From the NCBI GenBank assembly GCA_016647705.1, contig CM028326.1, positions 46,096,785 through 46,160,784 of the forward strand: DNA of 64,000 nt. The letters are read 5' to 3'. The notes below the pieces were generated by a model. It saw only the letters and a list, made by a program, of their open reading frames with translations. It searched no databases and was not told the DNA's origin. Source of the DNA: Eucommia ulmoides. Taxonomy: Eukaryota; Streptophyta; Magnoliopsida; Garryales; Eucommiaceae. Position numbers and translations under genes: made by a program. Positions 11,755-19,490 of this stretch are shown here, piece by piece (positions within the stretch are counted from its first letter, which is position 1; the number at the start of each line of letters is the position of its first letter).

Positions 11755-12105
11755 TTCCCTGTTCCAGATCTACGATTCGAGTCCTAGTTTTGTGTGTTCT
11801 CTCTCCCCTGCTTGCGATTTGTTGTTCTCTCATACCTGCTAGTATGTTTATTCTGATCTATCTAATTTCTTACTTGTATAGTTATGATATATGTTGTCTC
11901 ATCCATGCCTATGATTTGCTTACCAGATCGGAGACGATTAGCACGATTTGAGCTTAGTTCGCTACTTTGTTGTACTAGATCTTCGATTTGAGCCATAGTT
12001 CGCTACTTCGCTATACTAGATTGACGATTCAAGCCCTATTTCTGTATGTTCTCTCATCCCTATTTGCGATTTGTTGTTTTCTCATCTACTTTTCTTTGTT
12101 TATTT
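11755..12105 (+). repeat. Tandem duplication in hAT leader
   Basis: Two diverged copies of an approximately 90-bp block (about 11763-11850 and 12015-12100; shared GACGATTCRAG, TGTTCTCTC, TTGCGATTTGTTGTT), offset by about 252 bp. Parts of the flanking TTACCAGATCGRAGA and TTCGCTAC motifs recur as well. It lies upstream of the transposase in the 5' region of the element. Confidence 0.6.
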
Positions 12106-12174
12106 TGTGTGATTGATTATCGACCAATTATTTCCGATTGTTTCTGTAATTCGGTAAGTTTATGCTGTCTAATT

Positions 12175-12296
12175 GTTGTCTGTTCAATGGTTATGCTGTC
12201 TGTTCTATGGTCTGTTCTATGGTTATGTTGTCTGTTCTATGGTCTGTTCTATGGTTATGCTGTCTGTTCTATGGTTATGCTGCTGTCTGTTCTGAA
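12175..12296 (+). repeat. Minisatellite in hAT leader
   Basis: Repeated TCTGTTCTATGG and TTATGCTG phrases form a short variable minisatellite with a composite unit of about 35-37 bp. A (GT)n tract follows at about 12341-12364. Confidence 0.7.
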
Positions 12297-12659
12297 ATTT
12301 TTATATCCAGTAAGAATTGAAGAGAAAAATAGTTAATGAGTGTGTGTGTGTGTGTGTGTGTGTGAATTTATATGTGAATTCAATTAAAATTCACTTTAAT
12401 TTGATTCGTATGTGAATCTGAATTTGGATTAGAGTGATTTTGATTTAGTCTATCAATTTGATTTTTGATTTCTGATCTTTATATGATTTTGATTTTTGAT
12501 TTTTTAATTTAGTTAGTCTTTGAATGTTAAAAACTAATTTTATATGTTTAGTTAGTAATATCATTATATAAACACATCCAACATAACTAAAGAATAGTTT
12601 TTTTCTTTCTTAATGTTTTTAGATACAAAATAGATGTTGCTGATGGTGGTGAGAATATT

Positions 12660-13448
12660 GTGCCTAATGAAATTGGAAATACTGGAATAACTAATGCGAA
12701 TGCGATGGATGAACATCCACCAAAACCTAATAAAAGAAAATGTTCTTATGTTTGGGATCATTTTACTCGTTTGAAACAAGAACCCGGTTCAAAAGATTCA
12801 CCTAGGGCTTCTTGTAACCATTGTGGAGAAACTTACTATTGTGATAGCAAGAAACATGGAACGTCGGCACTAAAGTCTCACATAGAATTTCAATGTAAGA
12901 AAATTGAGGGGCGGGTGCTTCTTAAGGGTCAAAGAACATTGGGATTTAAACCAGAAAATGGTACTGATGAGGGTTTGGGTCAACTTGTGAGTTGGAGTTT
13001 TAGTGTCACTGCATGTAGGGAAGCGCTAGCCAAAATGATAATTGTTGATGAGTTGCCATTCAGATTTGTGGAAAATGAGGGGTTTAGGGAATTAATGCAC
13101 GTTGCTCAACTGAAATGGGTAAAAATACCTAGTCGAACAACGGTGGCAAGAGATTGTATGGCTCTACATGTAATTGAGAAGAAAAAAATAAAAAATTTGT
13201 TGAAGGGACAAAGAATATGCTTTACCAGAGATACTTGGACATCTTTGCAAAATTTGAATTACATGTGTCTGACAGCGCATTACATCGATAGTGATTGGAA
13301 ACTGAATAAGAAAATATTAAATTTCTGTTTAGTTACAAGTCACAAGGGGGAAACTATTGGTAAGGCAGTTGAATTATGTTTGCTTGAGTGGGGTATAGAC
13401 AAATTTCTCACATTAACCGTTGATAATGCAAGTTCTAATAATGGGTAA
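12660..13448 (+). pseudogene. hAT transposase, N-terminal part
   Basis: The 262-codon frame begins with an acidic leader, then a BED-type zinc finger at about residues 25-81 (WDHFTRL, CNHCGETY, then HIEFQC as ligands). It continues with FRELMHVAQLKWVKIPSRTT and the RNase H-like core: CFTRDTWTS (about 182-192) holds the first catalytic Asp, and LTVDNASSNNG at the end holds the second. The product would bind transposon ends and catalyse cut-and-paste. A stop follows directly after SSNNG, so the frame is broken within the catalytic core. The ATG may not be the original start; the coding exon could begin slightly upstream. Confidence 0.85.
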
Positions 13449-13456
13449 TTAAATTC

Positions 13457-13884
13457 TTGAAAAAGAAGACCAAAGATAGACAGGGAATCGTTCTTGAGCA
13501 TGAATTTCTTTACATGAGATGTTGTGTCCATATTTTGAATCTTGTGGTGTGTGAGGGTTTGAAAGAAATGGACGAGTCAATTGTTAAAATTCGAAATACG
13601 ATAAGATATGTTAGGGGCTCTCCATCTAGAATGACAACTTTTAAGACTTGTGCAGAAAAAAAAAAAAAAAAAAAAAAAAAATCAATTGTAAAAGTTAAGT
13701 TTGCCTAGATGTGCCAACTAGATGGAATTCAACTTATTTCATGCTAGATAGGGCAATCAAATTTCAAAAAGGATTTGAATGATTAGAGGATGAAGATGCA
13801 CAATACCAATCACTTTATAATAATAACGACATCGGTGATTTAGGAGAGGAAGTTGATGGGAATAATAGAGGGAAACAAAGGAGA
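13457..13884 (+). pseudogene. hAT transposase, middle part, disrupted
   Basis: After the stop the similarity resumes in another frame with YMRCCVHILNLVVCEGL, the usual CxxHxLNLxVxxGL motif. It runs through SIVKIRNTIRYVRGSPSR into an A homopolymer at 13657-13681 that destroys the frame. Following sequence up to 13884 still resembles the family (a WNSTYxMLxxA-like stretch at about 13722-13755) but with shifts and stops. Confidence 0.75.
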
Positions 13885-14745
13885 ATGGCGTTGGGGCCAC
13901 CAAATAGTAACGATTGGCAAAAGGCCAAATCATTTGTCAAGTTTTTGAAACTTTTCTATAATGCTACCTTGAAATTTTCTGAGTCTTTATTTGTCACTTC
14001 CAATGTTTTTTTCATGGAACTTATGGTCATTAAAGGTGCAATATCAAATTTGTCAAAAAATTCTGACATGTTTCTCTCTTCTATGGCAAAAGGAATGCAA
14101 TCTAAATTTGACAAATATTGGGGTAAATTAGACAAAATGAATCCGTTGTTGTTAGCTGTTGTGGTCCTCGATCATCGATATAAATTGAGATATATTAATT
14201 GGTGTTTGAAAATAAATTACGAAGTTGTAATTGTGGAGGAGATAATGAAGAATATCATGAATTCTTTATCCCGTTTATATGATTGGTATGCATCGAATGG
14301 AATTGGTAATGTGGTTGTTCATGAAAATGTGAGTGATTCATTATTTGAGAGTGGGTTGGATGAAGAAGAGGAAGATGTTCGTGCTTTATTTTCATCTCAT
14401 TTTCGTAAGCACATAGCGGAAGAATGTAATATGCCTAGTAAATCAGAGTTGGATAAATACTTAGCTTCCCTAGTAGAAACTGAAAGTGATGAGTTTGAAA
14501 TTTTGGGATGGTGGGGGAGTAATTCAACAAAATATCCAATTCTTTCTCAAGTTGCAAGGGATGTATTAGCAATTCCGGTGTCTACGGTTACCTCTGAGTC
14601 TGCTTTTAGTACGGGTGGACGAATTTTAGATCATTTTCGTAGTTTGTTATCGGCAAAAATGGTTGAGGCTTTGATTTGTACTCAGAATTGGTTACGGTCT
14701 TCAAAACTAATAATTCTTCGGGAAGCAATGGAACAAGTAAAATAA
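13885..14745 (+). pseudogene. hAT transposase, C-terminal part
   Basis: An open 286-codon stretch. Its first part (DWQKAKSFVKFLKLFYNATL, then MQSKFDKYWGKLDKMNPLL and VVVLDHRYKL) matches the insertion/DUF4413-like region of plant hAT transposases. The C terminus (LGWWGSNSTKYPILSQVARD, VLAIPVSTVTSESAFSTGGR, then SLLSAKMVEALICTQNWL) is the hAT dimerisation domain, very well conserved. No ORF here is a complete protein; the ATG at 13885 is internal to the original gene. Confidence 0.85.
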
Positions 14746-14773
14746 TGAAAATATCGAGGAAGGTAATATTCAT

Positions 14774-14778
<5 letters not shown>

Positions 14779-14812
<34 letters not shown>

Positions 14813-14835
14813 TGTGTGTGTCTATATATATATAT
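14779..14835 (+). repeat. (TG)n/(TA)n microsatellite
   Basis: A TG dinucleotide run with single interruptions followed by a short TA run, just after the transposase stop. Further in the 3' region, at about 15258-15290, there is a short (TTTTTG)n run. Confidence 0.85.
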
Positions 14836-15700
14836 TTAATAACTCTTCTATCTTTTATTGATTATGGACTTGACTATAATTTATTTTCTTCATATTGTTC
14901 TTTTATGTGAGGACTTGTTGAATTGAGTTCGGCAACTACAGTAATTGATTATTGATTGATTGATGTTAAGCTTATTTAATTTTTCATGGTAAGTATTTTT
15001 ATTACAGATATACATTGCATTTTATTTGTATTTTTTTGGTGTGAAATTTTAATTTTATTTTAAATGTTATTTGTTTTGATTTTGGAACTTGAAACAGGTG
15101 ATCGATGTGATTTTGGAGATATAAAATTTGGCTTTAACCTGCAACTGCAAGGATGCAATTGATTGAATTATTTTTTATTTTATTTTATGGTTATTTTAGA
15201 CTCATTTATTTTAATTATTTAGTTTATTAGTATTGGTTGTGTAATGTGCAATAATTTTGTTTTGTTTTTGTTTTTGTTTTTGTTTTTGAAATTTTAATTT
15301 TTGATAACTGCAAATTTTGTTTTACGTGTATGTATGTGTTCTGCTGTTTCTGTTCTGTTTTGTCTATATTTGTTTCTGTTTTTATCTCATCTATTCAAAA
15401 AATTAATTGTGGGCTGTTACATTTTTTCTTAAAAATTAGAGAAAAAATAGAATCTTGTAATTGGGCAGTCCAAACTTGAAAATTGTTCTGTTTTTGTATA
15501 AAATAAGCCGGCCCAATATGTTGGCCCAACCCGTAGGCCCGCCCGACCCCGACCCACAAGTAACTGGGCCGAGATGCAAAAGGCTCAAAAAAGTGTTTTT
15601 TTTTTTGGCTTATACTTTTCCAACCCGCCCAAGTTCGGCTCGGCCCACTGTTCAGGCCCAAATCCGGCTCGCCCGACCCCTGAACAGTTCTAATGTCAGT

Positions 15701-16034
15701 TGAACTCCCTTCGGCGACCAGGACGCGCCTCATACCGAAATAACTGACCAGGGCAATGATAATTAGGGCATCATCATGGGGATTATGTACTCTCCGAAGG
15801 TCGACCTCGTTGAATTATATAACATTGTGCGCGACAGTATCTACAGTTCTTACTTCATATATGTCACCGTTCGCTTTTCATTTGGCCATTTGCTCATGCC
15901 TCTTTCTAGAAGATGATGTTTTACCCCCTGTGGATGACGTTGATCTCGCCATCCACGCGTTGTTGATCGTCCCCAGCCTCTGCCCTCCGGGGCTGTGGAC
16001 GGGGGCGGTTCTCTCATTTCATCTGGGCTTGACT
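15701..16034 (-). pseudogene. Protease N-terminal part, gypsy B
   Basis: Up to the hAT insertion the minus strand encodes MRRVLVAEGSSTDI, which aligns with the catalytic segment of plant gypsy retropepsins (normally VLVDTGSS). The catalytic Asp position is GCC (Ala) and the next is GAA (Glu), so proteolytic activity would be lost even without other damage. The reading continues on the far side of the transposon at 11220. Confidence 0.7.
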
Positions 16035-17708
16035 CTATACCGACGGTTCTTCCTCGACAGGGCGCTCCTGATTCCCTCTCAGGACGTAGTTTCCAAGATA
16101 ACCTCTTCGGATGAGGGCTTTGATTTCTTGCCGGAGCTGGAAATAATCTTCAGTAGAGTGCCCCCAGTCTCGGTGGAATGCGCAGTACTTGGCCATTGCC
16201 CTTCCAACCGGCTTTCCCCTCAGGGGTGGCGGAGGAGGAAAGAAATCTTGTCCTGAATTCTCTGCGAAGATGGTGTCTATCGAGGCCATAAGCAGGGTGA
16301 ACCCTTGCTGGCGACGCCTTAGGGGAGGAAGCGATCTTCTTTCCCCGGGTAAGGACCCCAATCTTCATTCTGCTTGTAATCTTCTTGAGCCTTGGGTTTG
16401 ATTTGAACCTCTATTTCTGGGTTCCCTCGGCTGGTTTGCTCATTCCAGCTTTCTCCTAGTTGCAACTCAGAGGTCAGCACCATGGAATTTAGTCCCACGG
16501 TTTAGAGCTTGATTGAGAGTGAGAACAGGGTTGGAGCAGAGGTTGTAGGACAATCTCTGATGCCAGAGCCCGTCAACAAAGGTATTCAACGCAACAGCGT
16601 CAAGAAGGTCGTCGCACGTATTTGCTTCTCGATTGAAACGCTCAACGTAGTCTCCCAAAGACTCAGTGGGCTCCTACCGAAGAGTGAGGATATGAGCCAC
16701 AGTCCTCGGCCTCTACCGGGAGCAACTGAAATGAGCTAGGAACAACTGTTCAAGTTCTTTGAAGGTGGAGATGGACGCTGGCCTCAAACTCTAGAATCAC
16801 GTTCTTGTTGCACCTGTGAGGGTGATAGGAAAGGCTTTGTATTGCAAAGCTACAAAGACTACTTCCATGTCCATATGAGACTTGAATATAGACAGGTGGT
16901 CAACGTGATCTGACGTCCCATCATACGGACTCATTTGGGATTGAGTGAAGTGCCTCGACGCTACTTCTTCCAAAACTTCATCCACAAAAGGAGAATTCAC
17001 CTCCAGAATAACACCCGGTGCTACCCGACCTCTTTATACCTCTTGGAGACAGGCTTCCATGTTGGCCAGGCAATGCTCTATGGCCTCCCCTGCCCGGGGC
17101 TCTCCTTGTACCCGACTGCCCGCAACTCTGGCCACAAGGTGATTAAAGGGAGGTGAGTAGAAGCCAACTTCACACTCATGTCGATCTCTGTGGTCAGACC
17201 TGGAGGGTCGATGAAGAGCTCGACCATTAGGGGACACCGACATATCCCTTGACACAAATTCGTATGATGGAGGACGTGGAGATCTCGGCATTACAGAGGG
17301 GCCCTCTCTTGTTCTGCAAACTCAGGGTTGCGAGGCAGAGGGTAGCCCTCAAGCTCTTACCTATTCAGAGTGTCCATGAAAACATCGCGGTCTTGAGGTG
17401 GCTCATCGGGCGCTTCAGTCTGGTGAGTTGGCCTACCCTAAACAAGAGGTAGCATTAAGCGCTCAAGGAGGAGTTGTACACAGGACTTGAGTTCTTGCAT
17501 TTGACGTTTAAGGAGATCAATCCGGGATGCCTCCACGGCTCCCAAGGTTTGCCCCACAGCCTAGGTGGTAGAGTTGACGGTCATGCCTGATCCTAGGGGG
17601 GCAATTATCCTCATTGGTGAGAGGTAGAGGGTGTACCCTTGGAGTCGTCGATATATCTTCTCTTTCTTCTATTTCGGGCCTATCTATCCGACCAGACCTT
17701 GTGATCAT
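16035..17708 (-). pseudogene. gag of gypsy element B
   Basis: Segments in order on the minus strand: an N-terminal region from the ATG at 17708 (start MITRSGRIDRPEIEERED); a variable region (17034-17291); capsid entry NSPFVDEVLEEVASRHFTQS with SPYDGTSDHVDHL and the AFPITLTGATR motif (16797-17000); capsid end MGDYVERFNREANTCDDLL and GLWHQRLSYNL (16467-16658); and a C-terminal knuckle-like KYCAFHRDWGHSTEDYFQL followed by IKALIRRGYL (16035-16361). These match the plant gypsy retrotrans_gag family in order and spacing. Several frameshifts and stops separate the segments. Confidence 0.8.
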
Positions 17709-17762
17709 CCAAGTTCAGCCGAGCAGAGAGTAATGATCAAGGAAAGGCTTTTTACACGTTTC

Positions 17763-17780
17763 CCACAGATGGCGCCAAAC
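17763..17780 (-). promoter_or_regulatory. Primer-binding site of gypsy B
   Basis: The minus strand reads GTTTGGCGCCATCTGTGGGA directly after the LTR end. The TGGCGCC core is the common tRNA-complementary start found in plant Ty3/gypsy elements. Function is inferred from position and motif. Confidence 0.7.
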
Positions 17781-18569
17781 TGTTGGTGTGTAAAATTGGT
17801 ACACACCTCGAGTATGGTCCACTCGGATGACGGGTAGATCCTTTTGCTAAGGTGGAGTCGTCGGTTCAAAATTCTTGGGGTGAGTTATATTGAGTCGTGG
17901 GAGGACTGACTTGCTGTGTCCAAAGTCCTGCTCCTTAGAGAGTGTACCTGTAGAAGGCTCAGACTGGGATTTGTCCTGGTGAAACCCCTTCGGCGTGATA
18001 ATCAGTTCTCAGAAATAAAAAAGTACAGTAACGCAACAAGTAAACAAATGAACTCGCGCGTAATGTAAAGCATATTCCAACATACCTCGGGCTTGCACAA
18101 CCCCTGATATATAGAGGAGTTGGAGATGATTAGTCAAGCCTAAATATTGTTAATTAGTCGAAACCCTGTGTTTAGTCGATAATCCGAGGTGTTTAGGAGA
18201 TAATCGCTAGACTTGGGCATTTAGGCTCATTTGGCGAAACCTGCGGTTCTTTATCAGGCCTGTGGCGGTGATTTGATGGAGGAAAGCGGAGATCCATGAA
18301 GTCTTGGAGAAAAAACAAGTTGGGAAGAGGAGTTGGTCGAGGTGAATGACTGAGTCCCTGAAATTGACTGCCTGGGAACTCAAGGCCGCACGTCCCTGCG
18401 GGGCTCCTCGCTTCTCCTATAGTGCAAATGAGATTCCAGGGAGGAGCCATGGCCGGTGTATACTCCAGCGTGGCGTGTGAATTCCGGAATATGTCTCTGT
18501 CACTATGACAACAGACACGTGGCTGGGTCCCAAGTACTGACTCAGAGGTGTTTAAAAATATTCTCATCA
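17781..18569 (-). repeat. 5' LTR of gypsy element B
   Basis: Plus-strand ends are TGTTGGTGTG at 17781 and CTCATCA at 18569, so the minus-strand LTR starts TGATGAGAATATTT and ends CACCAACA, obeying the TG...CA rule. Length is 789 bp. Immediately downstream in element orientation is GTTTGGCGCCATCTGTGGGA, the typical start of the internal region of such elements. A TATA-like CTATATAT (minus) lies near 18110. The right flank is GTAAA. Confidence 0.85.
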
Positions 18570-19170
18570 GTAAAAATATTGAAACATTAAATTTATAAAA
18601 GTTAAATTGAAAAATAAATATAAAATAAGAAATATAATATACGAAAATTATGAACATTAAATTTACGAAAATTTTAGAAATAATTTATAAGATATTAAAT
18701 TTACAGAAATTATAAAAATAATATATAAATATTAAATTTAGTAATAATACCGAAACATTACATTTACAAAAAATATATTAAAGAAATAATATAAAAAATA
18801 TAATATACAAAAACAATGGACATTAAATTTACAAAAATTATAAAAATAATATATTGATATTAAATTTAATAATAATAATAAAATTATAAAATTATAAAAA
18901 CAAATTAAAAAAAAAATAATAATAATAATAATATACTTAAATTATAAACATTAAATTTACAAAAATTTTAGAAATAATATATAAATATTAAACTTTGTAA
19001 TAATAATGAAATATTAAATTAACGAAAATTAAATTAAAGAAATACTATAAAACATACACAAATTATGAACAATAAATTTACTAAAAAAATTAGAAATAGT
19101 ATATGGATATTAAATTAATAATATTAAAATATTAATTTATGAAAATTAAATTAAAAAATAACATTAAATT
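18570..19170. repeat. AT-rich degenerate tandem repeat
   Basis: The phrase ATTAAATTTACRAAAATT, followed by a TATAAAAATAATATA-like piece, recurs many times, with higher-order copies starting near 18578, 18750 and 19007. Base composition is strongly AT. No coding frame. From 19171 to the stop of the PPR gene the sequence is ordinary AT-rich intergenic DNA. Confidence 0.6.
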
Positions 19171-19490
19171 AGGTACAAATTTTTTGTACGGCCATATCTT
19201 TAAGCACGAGTCATACGCTATTTTTTATATAATACAATAATTTTAGACTTTTTAAAAAATTAATATAGTGTATATATTGTATAGGTTATAATTTTCAAAA
19301 AATATTAACAATAACCGAACCAAATTGGCCTTCGGATCAGAGATATTCCCTAATAAAATTTATCACGAAAAATAAACAAAAAATTGAACTCTAGACCGGA
19401 GAAACTTCCGAATAAACATCTAAACAATTATCCTTACACTCCGTCTGTACAATTCCAGTCTTCCTCTATATAAATCAGAAGAAATGAAGG

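Larger units (their letters stand above)
11229..15692 (+). mobile_element. hAT-family DNA transposon, 4.46 kb
   Basis: The element is bounded by 8-bp direct repeats ATGTTAGT (11221-11228) and ATGTCAGT (15693-15700), 7 of 8 identical. It starts TAGGGGTGTTCAAAA, and the opposite end read inward is TAGAACTGTTCAGGGG, an imperfect terminal inverted repeat of the usual hAT kind. Both subterminal regions are rich in short CCCGCC/GGCCCAA/CCCGCTGA motifs, typical transposase-binding regions. Inside is a broken RICESLEEPER-like transposase on the plus strand. It lies inside the protease gene of gypsy B, so it inserted after B. Confidence 0.9.
5276..18569 (-). mobile_element. Ty3/gypsy element B (Tat type), interrupted
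   Basis: This minus-strand element has a 5' LTR (17781-18569), primer site (about 17763-17780), gag (16035-17708), protease (split across 15701 and 11220), RT (8531-9300), RNase H (7886-8530), a second archaeal-type RNase H (about 7380-7860) and integrase (5883-7338). The extra RNase H between RT/RH and integrase is the hallmark of the Tat lineage (Tat/Ogre/Retand). It is interrupted by the hAT transposon 11229-15692 and the solo LTR 9303-10735; removing both, with one target duplication each, restores collinearity. No 3' LTR is visible before element A begins at 5270. Confidence 0.85.

Noticed and set aside
12564..12779. Minus-strand frame overlapping the transposase start
   Set aside because: Antisense to the BED-finger coding region with no similarity.
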